Assembly (NCBI GenBank): GCA_036971715.1 | Contig: JAVHJL010000010.1 | Location: forward strand, 1,426,001 to 1,490,000 | DNA from: Arthrobotrys musiformis | Taxonomy: Eukaryota; Ascomycota; Orbiliomycetes; Orbiliales; Orbiliaceae | Length of the DNA stretch: 64,000 bases | Reading direction: 5' to 3' | Part shown: one piece after another, positions 19,837-30,355 of the stretch | How the letters are laid out: each line of letters starts with the position of its first letter | Numbering within the stretch: position 1 is the first letter of the stretch | Position numbers and translations under genes: made by a program | The notes under the pieces: generated by a model | Seen by the model: only the letters and a program-made list of their open reading frames with translations | Databases searched by the model: none | Told to the model about the DNA's origin: nothing

Positions 19837-22615
19837 TTCGTTATATATATTTGGGAAGATAGGTTAGATCCTAGTAGGAATATTGAATTTTGGATCCAGA
19901 GAAGTCGGTGAGCGGAGAGGATATGGGTAAGACAGAATCGAGGACGATGGGGTTAGAGGCTTTACACTTGGCGCGGTCCGTAATACGTAGATTTTAACTG
20001 GGTCGATATCGGTCCGCACGATAGTACTGCTATTAAAGAGCTGCCCGTCGAATTGGGAGAGCCGAGAAAGAAGGTTGATATATAAAATTTCAAAGTCCTA
20101 CGAGGTCGAAGTTTGTGCTATCCTCACACTACATAGCTACACCGTCCCAGTTTTACGTCCCTAATACACTATAGTGTCACAACCTCAACAGAACTAGAAA
20201 AAGAGAACATTTGCGAAGAAAGCTGTAACAAAGACAAAGGAATAGAGGACGGTATAAATACCAGTAACCAAACCTCGCCCATCCTCAGCTAGAAGCGTTG
20301 TTCATGTACACCTTCATCGATCCTATAAATGCCAATATACCACAAACACCTTCGCCACCGTTGGCATATTTGTTGGTCTATGGTCTAATATATGGCTTGA
20401 CAGGTCATCGTTTCAGACCTAGCCCTCCCCAGAAAATTCTACAACAGTTTCTCTGGTTAAAACGCCACGGGGGGAAACATCTTGCCAAATCAAGCGATGC
20501 AGTTTGTACGCTAGATCTCTGACTAACATGCATGTATGTATGTTGCGTGGTTTATATTGGGGCTTAGAGCATTAAGTATATAGCGTGTGGCTGATTCAGT
20601 CGCAGTCAAGGCTGCACAGTATGGTCCATTATTACTTGTTGCACAGATTATTCTAGTCTCTAACGTGTACCAATACGAGCTAAATTTGCCCCGTAAACCC
20701 GAATAACGGCACCGAAACACCGGCCTGTGGTAGCGTACTAAATAAAGTCTCGAAGGCCCCGAGTTTTACTATAGTCCAAGGCAGATGGGCACTCGAAAAG
20801 GGACAAAATGTGTGTTGGGCCTAACAAAATTCCAACAAAAGTTGGAACTTGCGCAATTGCGCTTGTCGTGAGTTGGGCGTTTTGGGGCACGGAATCGAAC
20901 CGTATGCCGCCAATGTTGCAAGTAACGATTTTAAGGGGTAAGCAATGAGGAATTTTTATGTCTTGTTACGGTATCTGAGAAGAAGATTCGAATTCGCGAA
21001 TAAGGTGTCGGTCATTTGCTATCGGTTGCAATTGCAATTGGTGTGGTAAATATAAATATGAAGTTGCATTCTGTGCACAGAGCTAGCTCCAGGCCAATCC
21101 ACATTCTGTCATATAAATACTTAAGTATATAACAATGAAATGTGGTAGCATTCACGAATCTACTGCATTAGTTACCTGAATTTTTCTGGCAAACGAATGG
21201 GTTCGGTTTAAAACACATCACGATGCATTCTAACTGGGGTATGGTCACTTCGCTTCTGACACCATTGTCGGGGATGTTGCGAAATTCTCTGATTATATAA
21301 TCACTCTAACTTTTATATCACTACGCTGGACACTGCGCCGCGAGGCTGTCCCGCGATGCCGGTCGCCTACTAGAAGACAAACTTTCGTTAAAAATTGATA
21401 GAACCCCATTGTCGGATTTCCCAAGGTGCCGAACCGAACCCTCGGTTTGTTTGCGATAAAATCCGCTGACCCGTTCATTGGTTCGTTTGCCCTGCTTTTT
21501 GGAATCGGGAGCTCACATTCTTTTTTCTTCTTGGTTTTTGACTTTTGAGGTTACACGACCCCGTTTTATAGAGACTGGATATCAAACAAGTTTAGCGGGG
21601 GCATGGCTGGCGGCATGTAATTGGACTACTCGGAGGAATCTCGGGAGGACTAAAAAAGGATTTCACACACGCATTTGGTGCAAGTGTGTGTTGAAATATA
21701 TAAAAATGTTCGATTATGATAAGACCTTCAGGCTTTAGCTAAGGGAAAACACTAAACTACTTCATAGTTTAGCTTCGGAAGGCTTTATTCCGAGCGGAGA
21801 TCGGCCTGCACAGATGTTTTCATGTGCATGTGGTATGCGCATATGCATGCGTATGATTTTATGATTCATACGTCGACACGCCTTCGAGGTGTGGAGAAGA
21901 CCAGTATGATGTCGGTAGTAGATCTTCGGTATCTACATTTGCCCCTGCTAACAGAATTCAATTGTTATATATTAGCAGCTTGAAGTGCAATTAGTAATCT
22001 CATATATCCATCTTGAAGGCAAGCGTAGTATCGAGGAGGGAGGCACATCAGGCATCTCTTGAACTAGCCGCGAAGAAGCCCCCGCTTCCAGGCCAGGCCC
22101 CAAAAATAACGACGAGAGATTAGACTTTTCGTTATCAGAAACATTGAACATCCCTTTCCCGCCGTTATGCAGGGAATTTCACAACCTTATCGCTGCGCTC
22201 TAACTTTTTTTTCTGCCCTTCCCTGTTCTCCACATACTCGCCTAGGAGAGAGTTCTCGACCATGGTTCTTTTTTGGGCCTTCCCCCGACACGAGTTCCCT
22301 TCCACACAAGATTTGGCAAGTGAGGAAAAAAAAGTTATGCCTACTGTCGTATCGTCGTATTATGATCATTTCGTTCTTTCACCGCCCTTTAGAATCGGTT
22401 TCCTACCGAATAATTTTTGTGCCGTTGCATCGTGATTCTTCGAGTGAACGTGTGTATAAGAACTATCGTGAGGAATCAGCGAAATCCTGCTCAGAATATA
22501 CCACAGACAACACAGCAGACTAGAACGCCAGTTGGCTAATTGGCAGCCACCGCTTTCCCCGAAACCTTTTTTTCTTGTTAATAACAAATATTCAAGTCTT
22601 CTATCGCGGCTTAAT
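19837..22615. other. Long intergenic region, no gene seen
   Basis: 2.8 kb without a convincing gene. It has a hairpin TTCCAAC-AAAA-GTTGGAA (20830-20847) directly followed by a perfect 12-bp palindrome GCGCAATTGCGC (20851-20862). A TATA-like GGTATAAATACC lies near 20253. The last 450 bp are the promoter of the MFS gene. Confidence 0.5.
20830..20862. repeat. Hairpin next to a 12-bp palindrome
   Basis: A 7-bp stem with AAAA loop (20830-20847) is followed three bases later by GCGCAATTGCGC (20851-20862), which equals its own reverse complement. It could be a regulator site or transposon-end debris. Confidence 0.45.
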
Positions 22616-24268
22616 ATGGGTTTCCAAATTAAGGCACCGCCGAGGTACATCTGGTATGCCCTGTATGTATCGCAAGCAGGGCTACTTTTCGGGTGTGTTC
22701 TCTACGAGTTTCTACTGTATGACAGCTAGCTCTAACTACTTGGAACAGCTTTGATACTGGTTCTATCGGGCCTATAACAGTCATGGATCAATTCCAAAAG
22801 GACTTTGGGCACACTTCTCCTACGATGCATGGTGTTATAATATCTATGATACTTCTAACGGCGGCTGCTTCTTCTGTCTTTGCGGGACATCTGGCAGACA
22901 AGATATCTAGAACTTACACTACATGTCTAGGTGCTGGCATATTTGCGATCGGCTCGCTTCTTCAGGCTATCGCCGGCCTCGGTGAGAGCACTAGATCTGC
23001 CAAACTTGGGGTTTTACTTCTCGGGCGATCGATCGCGGGTATCGGAGAAGGCTTTTTCCTGACTTCTGTGCAAGTATATATTATTGAAATAGCGCCCGGC
23101 CATGTCAGAGGCCGCGTTACTTCCATCTTGTTCATGGGGATAACCGGAGGACTCTGCCTGGGCTACTTCTTATGTTATGGGACTTCGAAAGTTCAGAGTA
23201 CTATGGCCTGGAGGATTCCGTTCATCTGGCAAAGTGGTGTCGCTACTATACTATCTATTGGTTCGATCTTTCTGCCGCATTCTCCCCGATGGCTCCTTCA
23301 TGTCAACCGAAGGGATGAAGCCATGGTTGTCCTCGAGAGGATGGGTATGGGCACCGCTGCGGAAAGGGAGAAACAGGAGCTTTTGGCTATTCGAGAGAAT
23401 GTCATAACCCAAGAGTCGCCTCGGGGTATAAAGTCAATCCTCAGCGCTGGGAAGTCGCTCAAGCTTCTTGCGAAGAAACAGAACCGATGGCGCGCGTCGC
23501 TTGCCATATTCATGATGATATGTCAACAGACTACTGGTATCGACGGGGTGCTTTACTATGCCCCTGTACTCTTCTCGCAAGCTGGGTTGTCTTCGCAATC
23601 TTCCAGCTTCTTGGCTTCCGGAGTTACTGCTATTCTCATGTTAATCTGTACTGCTATCTCACTGACCTACTCCGACCGCTGGGGCCGCCGTCCAACCCTA
23701 TTATACACCGGCTACGGTATCGTCCTCTCCATGTTCCTCATCGGTGGCCTTTACGCCAGCCCCAGCGCCAACACCCAAGGTGCAAAATGGACCATTGTCG
23801 CCGCGATATACCTCTTCGTCATCACGTTCACAATAGGATGGAGTATGATTTTGAGAATCTACGCGGTGGAAATCCAGCCTATGGAAACGAGAGCGACGGT
23901 GAACAGCTTGAGCCATAGCGCCAATTGGGTGGCGAATTATGTTATTGCGCTTACCACTCCTGTGTTTTTGGCGAGGAGTGCTTGTGGGCCGTATTTCTTC
24001 TTTGGGGGGTGTACGGCTTTTGCTTTGTGTGAGTAATTTATATTTCTCGCGGATTATGACAGTCGTACTGATGCATTGAATCCTAGTGGTGTATATTCTT
24101 TACATGCCTGAGACCCAGGGAATCGGTTCTTTGGAGAATATGGATAAGGTGTTTGAGATTACACCTTTGAAGAGGTTGGGCAAGAGTTTGAAGGAGAGGG
24201 TCAATCGGGCGGGGAATACTACGGGGTCAATCTTGCCAAATGAGTTCGAGATGCAGGCGGCTGCATAG
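22616..24268 (+). CDS. MFS sugar transporter family protein
   Basis: Three exons (22616-22692, 22749-24028, 24087-24268) encode 512 residues, normal for the major facilitator sugar-porter family. Introns are only 56 and 58 bp. About twelve hydrophobic segments are visible. Family signatures are GHLADKISRTYT (loop 2-3), a GRSIAGIGEG segment, PHSPRWLL in the central loop, QQTTGIDGVLYYAP in helix 7, SDRWGRRP (loop 8-9) and the C-terminal PETQGIGSLENMDKVF. It should be a plasma-membrane proton symporter or facilitator for a hexose, disaccharide or related polyol or acid; the substrate cannot be read. It is convergent with the GFA-domain gene 197 bp away. Confidence 0.9.
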
Positions 24269-24465
24269 AAAGATTAGACGTCTAAATGCGCAACGGTTGG
24301 GTTTACAAGTAAATTCTTCATTTGGGTGTTATTTTGGAGTTTGGAATAAGTTTGGAGTATACCCCTTCGGTAGACGCTATAAAATCCAATATTATCGGTA
24401 ATTACCGAGAATATGTCGTTCTGGAACTAAGGAGTCCTACTCTGCGAGACAAATGCTGCTCTACT

Positions 24466-25593
24466 CTAAGCCCGGCTTTTCATTTCTTTGACCCACTTCT
24501 GATACATCACGTTCACATTTCTCGTCATGATACCCGCTCTTCCTTCCTTCTCTGCATCTTCGGCTGAGTATACCCCGCCATCAGGGGCCACCCAATCCAG
24601 GAAATCCAAATGCATGATACCTTGTGTAACATCTGCTCCAAAAAGCCCGGTTAAAGGCTCGACCAAGTCCCGTCCATCTTTAACCGTCTTTCCGTACTTC
24701 TGGTAGAACACCCTGGCACCGCAGGTACCACAAGCGCCCCACACGACCTTCCCAGGAGTGCTCTCGTAAATGATCATATTCCCAAATTTCGCTTTCGTCG
24801 CATCATCCCAAACTGCCGGCCATTCCTGGAGTTCTTCCCCCTCACCGTCCGAGGACTTTGTAACGAAGAACGCATGGTCCCTCGGTACCCAGGTGTAAGG
24901 CACCACATCTGTTCCAGTAGCAAGTCTACAACTATCACACACACAAACCCCTGTTTTATACTTCCTCGCTTCATCCTCTCTCGTGATTCTAACCTTCACA
25001 CCTTTGCATCTACACCACCCGTCCAACTCTTTACGCCCCGTGGGATACACGTGTTTCCTACCCAACTCCTCCGCATCTTCTTGCGAGGGCATGGGTGGTT
25101 CCTCCCAATTCCCATGGAATTGAACCTGCGTTTCTTTACTCCAATCTCCAGCCCACGGTGATGCGCCGCCGTCAATGGTATCCTTGATGATACAATGAAA
25201 GTCGATAGAGAGCACATCTTCGAGTTTCACCGTTGGGTTTTCGGATTTATATGAATCGGAAAGTGAGACGCATCCGGTGCTTACGCAGAAACCTTCATGG
25301 CGCGCACCCTCCCGCATGTAAAAGTATGAGGCGAACATGTACGTTCCGCAGTTACTGCAGAAGTAAGCCGTTCCTGAGTTCGGGGAGGATTGGTAGGTAC
25401 GGAAAGTAGAAGGCGGGGAGGATTCGGAAAAGGGGAGGGATTGGAGGTCCGTGTGCATGGCGAAGAGGGTGCCGTGGGAAGTACGGCAGGTGGTGCAGTG
25501 GCAGACATGGGCGGTTAGCGGGAGGGCTGTGGGGATCTGGATTGTGCTTGTGCGGCAGAGGCAGGTTGCTTGGAGGGGTGTTGGATTCGACAT
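24466..25593 (-). CDS. Protein with two GFA/CENP-V (Mss4-like) zinc domains
   Basis: Frame of 375 residues without an intron. Two tandem copies of the GFA zinc fold are visible. In the first half CLC (near residue 11), CHCTTC and CSNC supply the zinc ligands. In the second half CRC, CVCDSC and CGTCGARVFYQKYG repeat the same order. The family is named for glutathione-dependent formaldehyde-activating enzyme, although most fungal members are uncharacterised and may be carbon-sulphur lyases or glutathione-adduct enzymes. Cytosolic, no signal peptide. The double-domain arrangement is a known fungal form; the reaction is not established. Confidence 0.88.
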   Translation of the reverse strand: MSNPTPLQATCLCRTSTIQIPTALPLTAHVCHCTTCRTSHGTLFAMHTDLQSLPFSESSPPSTFRTYQSSPNSGTAYFCSNCGTYMFASYFYMREGARHEGFCVSTGCVSLSDSYKSENPTVKLEDVLSIDFHCIIKDTIDGGASPWAGDWSKETQVQFHGNWEEPPMPSQEDAEELGRKHVYPTGRKELDGWCRCKGVKVRITREDEARKYKTGVCVCDSCRLATGTDVVPYTWVPRDHAFFVTKSSDGEGEELQEWPAVWDDATKAKFGNMIIYESTPGKVVWGACGTCGARVFYQKYGKTVKDGRDLVEPLTGLFGADVTQGIMHLDFLDWVAPDGGVYSAEDAEKEGRAGIMTRNVNVMYQKWVKEMKSRA

Positions 25594-26356
25594 TTTTTTT
25601 TACTTAAAATTAAAAAAAAGTTTGGCAATGATAGAATTATTATATCGTGGCGGGATCTGAATTATATATATGCTGGAGGCTGCAATTGGATTGCTTGATT
25701 ATCGAAAAATAGTGGATCCTTCCAGCATTCAGGGATGGTTTATATATCCAACTTTGTACGATACATGACGTAAGAAGACCGTACCACCAGGCGCGTCCCA
25801 GGCCGACGGAGCAATTAATCTCGAGGCGGGGAAACAATCGGACGCGCATGTCGTTATGCTCTTCGAGCCAAGGTCTTGCATGCCTGGATTCGAGGCTAGT
25901 CTTAATTAGCAAGTTGTCGTACCCGAGTACTTGTAAACGCACTAGTACTGTTGGATTTCTCTAACGGTAGCTGGCGGTTCTCGATAATTTCATTTGGTCT
26001 GGTACTTCATTCCATATGTCTTAAACCACCCATATAAACATCACGTGAAGACCAAATATAATATACAAATATATTCACATGGGACAGTTTCGATCAGTAA
26101 TGATTTACTGGTACATGATCTGGCTAGCGCAATAAATAAACATAATTATAATTTAGCCGTGTATAAACTCCAGCATTGTAAACAATTGTACAAGCGACTC
26201 CATGTACATGCATACATCATCCCCCGTCAACGTTTCTCCTAAGGGCTGCCGTTAGAATTCTCCCAAGCATCTCGCCAGCATATCTTGCATATCGGTACGT
26301 CTTCCACCACTCGAGTCTACAGCGTCTCTTTCATCAACCTGACAAAAAGGAATATG

Positions 26357-26758
26357 CATAATAGCGATCCTAGCACTGGGGCGCCAAACGTGCAAACCGA
26401 CTGGCAGCCCTTTGTTCCAATCCCTGCAGATACAGCTCCCGGTCCGATATCTTCGAAAGCTTCTCGAAAAGTCTCAAGAAAACGCCAACCACGTAGAGAC
26501 ATCCAGGCAGTTCTCAAAGGTTTTAAAAAAATGGGGGACCCTCCTAAAAATCGTCTACCTGTGGGCTTTCAAAAGCGAATTTGGAGATTCCAATCTAGTT
26601 TGAGGTATTGGATATGGTATTCATGGATAGGAAACTTATCGTTATTAACTAACTGCAGTTTTATTTCAGGGGATCAGAGCATGAATGAACCTATAAGAAA
26701 TCGGTTTAGAGAACAGGTGATCGTTAGAGCTTTATCGAGCCACCAGCCCAGCAGCTAG
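26357..26758 (+). CDS. Possible small basic protein (doubtful)
   Basis: Open frame of about 133 residues from an ATG near 26357, with a basic segment (SRKVSRKRQPRRDIQAVLKG) and no recognised family. The stretch about 26604-26669 looks like an intron: it ends TTAACTAACTGCAG...TTTCAG with a good CTAAC branch site. If it is spliced, the frame closes a few codons later (HE-stop), making a shorter protein. The structure is unresolved. Confidence 0.25.
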   Translation, partial: HNSDPSTGAPNVQTDWQPFVPIPADTAPGPISSKASRKVSRKRQPRRDIQAVLKGFKKMGDPPKNRLPVGFQKRIWRFQSSLRYWIWYSWIGNLSLLTNCSFISGDQSMNEPIRNRFREQVIVRALSSHQPSS

Positions 26759-27772
26759 CAGAACTCCTTTCACCACCGTTTTCTCTGAGCGTAAGGCTGG
26801 AGTAACTCGTTAACTTCCCCGGGTAAGTTGAATTTCTGAATTTTCGGTAATTTGTGGGAAATTGACATATTTATGATACCCATTTTAGGCTTAAAGTCGA
26901 GTTTTATTTCTTATGTGGACGGATGTGCTTTGGAGATTTTGATTTCATAAAGAGGGTTTAAGAGGAAAAACGGCTCTCAATGGCCTGGGTGGAGGGCCTA
27001 GGTTTTTTTTTAAAAAAAAGAAAATACAAATTCCTTTCTTATCCCATGAATCAATTCTTTTACTTCTCGCATAATGATTAGTATTTGCTCCCGGGCCGTC
27101 AGCCTATCGTCATATATTCGCAACCCGACTATTCATATATCAAGCCCGATAGACCGGTGCCCGCTTTAGGGTATACTGGCACATTCACCAGAAAAACTTG
27201 GAGGTACGTGGCAAACATATTAATTAATGCAGAAGGAAAGCCAGCCCTCCGGGAACAGGGGTTCTAAACATGAATACTTACGTCCTAATACCTGGTAACC
27301 TCGTCCGGGGTCAACCCTCTGCTGGATATAGTTAGCCAGAGTACTGGCATGTTAGTCATCTGCAGATCTGGGAGGTTTGCTTCGGGTCGATCTCGACCCA
27401 ACGTTAACCTTAACGTAAGTGGGCCTTGGCGGGGAAACTCGAGTTTGGATTAGCTAGTGGCAGCTTCGGTTGAAGCGGCTCAACCTTTGGCCTGCGGGGT
27501 AATTTCCGCCACACGGATTTTCGAATGATTCGATTGGATTCGATCAAAGAGGGATTGGGAAGGGAAACCAATTCGGCTTTAACGCAAATGAATCTTGCGC
27601 ACGTCAGAACTTTTGTGTTGCGTTCTGGCCTGCGGCTTCATATAAATTCCAGGACAATTGTATTATTCAGGTTCTAAGAATGAATGATCGGTGAAGTTCT
27701 ATATTACACGAAGGCTTCCTTATATAGTAGGAAGTCAGAAGTTCTATGAAGCCCTGCGTCGGGCGTAATCCT

Positions 27773-27796
27773 TCACGTGACTTTACAATCACGTGA
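27773..27796. promoter_or_regulatory. Paired TCACGTGA E-boxes
   Basis: Two identical palindromic octamers TCACGTGA, 16 bp apart. This is the bHLH (Cbf1/USF type) consensus with matching flanks. The nearest downstream gene starts more than 1 kb away at 28849, so the target is unclear. Confidence 0.4.
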
Positions 27797-28848
27797 TGCA
27801 AGACCTCGAATAGTTGAGGGGCAACAATGAAGTCTCTTCAGGCCGATTTGTTGCATTTTTGGTTGACAACACGTTTTCCTGGAACGTATGTTCGCGATAG
27901 GATGCATCGATGGGGCTAAATAATTTAGTTGTAAGCTTACGTCATGGGTTCTGGGTGCGTGTTCGTTCCGGGAGGGTTCGCCCTTAGTACTTTCATACAG
28001 TCCAGTCAGCATCGTTTGAAAGAGGCGTGGGAGCTCTAGAGGCCGTCGATAAAAAGGCGGTGGGATTTCGGGCCACAAGATTGTGAGCAGGCCCGGTCAA
28101 TCGATCAATCAACGCAGCGCAGTTCAGCATGCAATCATTCGGTATTAGCCGGAAATTTTCAGCCTCCCACTGTAGGGAAGAACGAACGTGTCAGTCAAAC
28201 CTGGAACTGGCCAGTCAAAATTTGCTGGCCATGACATTAATTTTTTTCGCGAAATTGGGACGACGTTCTGTTTACGTAATTGTTTCAATATCTTTAGATT
28301 ACAGATACACCTGCACCCAGTCCCAACCTATCACCCATAACTGGTCGCGCCTTTTCCCGTGTCAGTGATGTCTACCCCATGCATGGATGTGATATCTTAT
28401 GCATACATGGGTAAGCTGTCAGCTTAGGGCTGGTACGAGGCTAGGTTGAGGACTTTGCTACAGTATCCTCGAGCCTCGCGATATATGTATTCATGCTATT
28501 ATATGGGATCGGAAAGAAACCCTGGTCGATCGAGCTTATAGCCTTAAGCTTACGATGTTCACACGGCTGATACTGCGTGAAGGATAGTCCGATAGCGGAG
28601 ACGGCCTTCGCATAGCCAATAGCGTAATTTTGTCCTTGGATTTGCAGTCATGCCCTATCAGCCTCCAAGCTTATGGCCTAGATCAGTTTGAAGTTAGGAT
28701 ATATCGTCTAGTCTTCGCGTCTTATTCTAGTCTCGTACTCAGATCACCAGTGTGGTTTTATTCGAATCCCAGATCCCGAAAAGCTTAGAGGGGGAAATCC
28801 ATCCCACAAGTCGCAAGTTGCCCCGTTTCTCCGTTCCTGAAACGCAAC

Positions 28849-29577
28849 ATGACCCCAAAAATGACTTGCTACTCCCAAGCTCGATGGACCTGCAAGAACT
28901 TGTCAGCCTACGAGCTCCAGGGATCCCCCCAGCCTATAGACAATACCACAGCACCAACACAATTCTGCGTACTTCCTCTGGAGATTCAAATCCTCATAAT
29001 ACAAGCCTCGGATTGGGTCCAGCACCATACGTTATCTCAAGTTTGCAAAACTTGGAAGTCTATAGTCGCCGAGAATTTAGATTCTCGGTATCAATGTCTT
29101 TCCGACGTCAGGTCGAGTAAATACGGCCACGGAAGAATTCTTATCCATCGGAGTCTGTTCAGCCTTCCCGACTCCCCTTTACGATATACGGGGTATACAT
29201 TTACCGGGGAGTCTAGTCAGGACCCGCTCTCAGCTTTCCTTTCCCGCCTTTTTTGGCGAGACCCTTTATTCTTGTGGAAAAACACTACAATCCCTGTATA
29301 CACATATACTTGGCATAACCGGACGCCCAAATACAGTCGTTCGACATCCTCGATGATTGCTCCAAACTCCCCAATGACGGTCAAACAGTTTTGGGACGGA
29401 GTGATATCTTCCTTTGACAATGCTCAAGTTGAATTCCGAGTTTTTAATGCTAGTAGAACAGTCTTTTGCAACTGGACGAAGATTGGGCTGCAAAAAGGTT
29501 GGAATTCCGACGGGGCGGTTGTGTACGGGTTCGAGTTTTCCGTTTCGAACGGCGAGGGAATTTGGATAATTAGATAG
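28849..29577 (+). CDS. F-box protein, 242 aa
   Basis: Single-exon frame. Residues about 42-75 read LPLEIQILIIQASDWV then HHTLSQVCKTWKSIV, a clear F-box with the LP start and the leucine/valine/cysteine/tryptophan pattern. The remainder (about 165 residues) is unlike leucine-rich or WD repeats. It is rich in aromatic residues, such as YGFEFSVSNGEGIWIIR at the end, and may be a short beta-rich substrate-binding domain. Expected role: SCF ubiquitin-ligase receptor. The start was chosen as the first ATG that keeps the F-box in frame. Confidence 0.65.
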   Translation: MTPKMTCYSQARWTCKNLSAYELQGSPQPIDNTTAPTQFCVLPLEIQILIIQASDWVQHHTLSQVCKTWKSIVAENLDSRYQCLSDVRSSKYGHGRILIHRSLFSLPDSPLRYTGYTFTGESSQDPLSAFLSRLFWRDPLFLWKNTTIPVYTYTWHNRTPKYSRSTSSMIAPNSPMTVKQFWDGVISSFDNAQVEFRVFNASRTVFCNWTKIGLQKGWNSDGAVVYGFEFSVSNGEGIWIIR

Positions 29578-30355
29578 TCCCTTATGATCCTATGAGGGAC
29601 GAGGGGCGGATGTGATATTTGACACCAGAGCTCTTGGTAGTTCTTGTGCTCTCAAACTCATGAACATTTCAACACTCAAGGGGGCGGTGTTAAGACAATT
29701 CATGGTATTTAATATTTCTGGAAAGTGGAAAGTCCGCTGTGCTGGCAATCTTAATCTTTTTTTGGCACTGTTCTGCCTTTCACCAGAAGTGAGTGTGGCG
29801 TTCAGTTTAGAGTGTGAATCCCTGTTGTGACAATCTCGGCTCCACAAATGGTGTCCCTTTTGGGGATCCAGGAGCCACTCACAACCTCCGGACCACTCAG
29901 AATCCCATGTTTGACACTGCACTTAAGCTTTAATATCCCGGTCGTCGTAACTCCCTTGAGCTCAATTGGGACGACTGAGGTCGACTCCTTGGCACAGGCA
30001 TCACAGCTCATCAGCTGCGGAGAACGCAGTAAAGGGGTGAAGCTCTGGACAGTATGAATATTTAAAGGCATAGAATCCGTCTGGAAGGTCGGTTTTTTCT
30101 TTCTCTATCATTCAGCATCATCTTTCGATATTGTTTAGGCCCTGTGGTTTTGCTATCACGGAGTCAGTCACTCTTTACATTTTTTCGTTTCAAATTTCTT
30201 TACTTCCAGTCACTCATTCAATCTATTTCGTTTTTACTTCCAGTCACTCACTCAATCTTTTATCTTGTCGTTTTAAGTCATTTTTTTAATTTTTAGTACT
30301 ATCGTCTTTTTTAATTTCTAGCTTTTTGTTCTTTGTCAGTTGAATCTAGTTGAAA
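29578..30355. other. Intergenic region and leader of the secreted PAN/Apple-like gene
   Basis: No gene seen. A 25-bp unit (TACTTCCAGTCACTCA.TCAATCT) occurs twice about 34 bp apart at 30201-30258 in a T-rich probable 5' leader. Confidence 0.5.
30201..30258 (+). repeat. Imperfect tandem repeat in a 5' leader
   Basis: Two copies of TTACTTCCAGTCACTCA followed by TTCAATCT / CTCAATCT, about 34 bp apart, within 160 bp of the start codon of the secreted protein gene. Confidence 0.6.

Larger units (their letters stand above)
25594..28848. other. Long intergenic region with one weak gene candidate
   Basis: 3.3 kb of AT-rich DNA. Apart from the weak candidate at 26357-26758 there is no convincing frame. 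Notable are two TCACGTGA octamers (27773-27780 and 27789-27796), a repeated GAAGTTCTAT (near 27693 and 27737) and a short inverted pair CTTCCT/AGGAAG between them. Confidence 0.5.

Noticed and set aside
25640..25942. 100-codon minus-strand frame next to the GFA gene
   Set aside because: AT-rich spacer, no family resemblance, no splice or start support.
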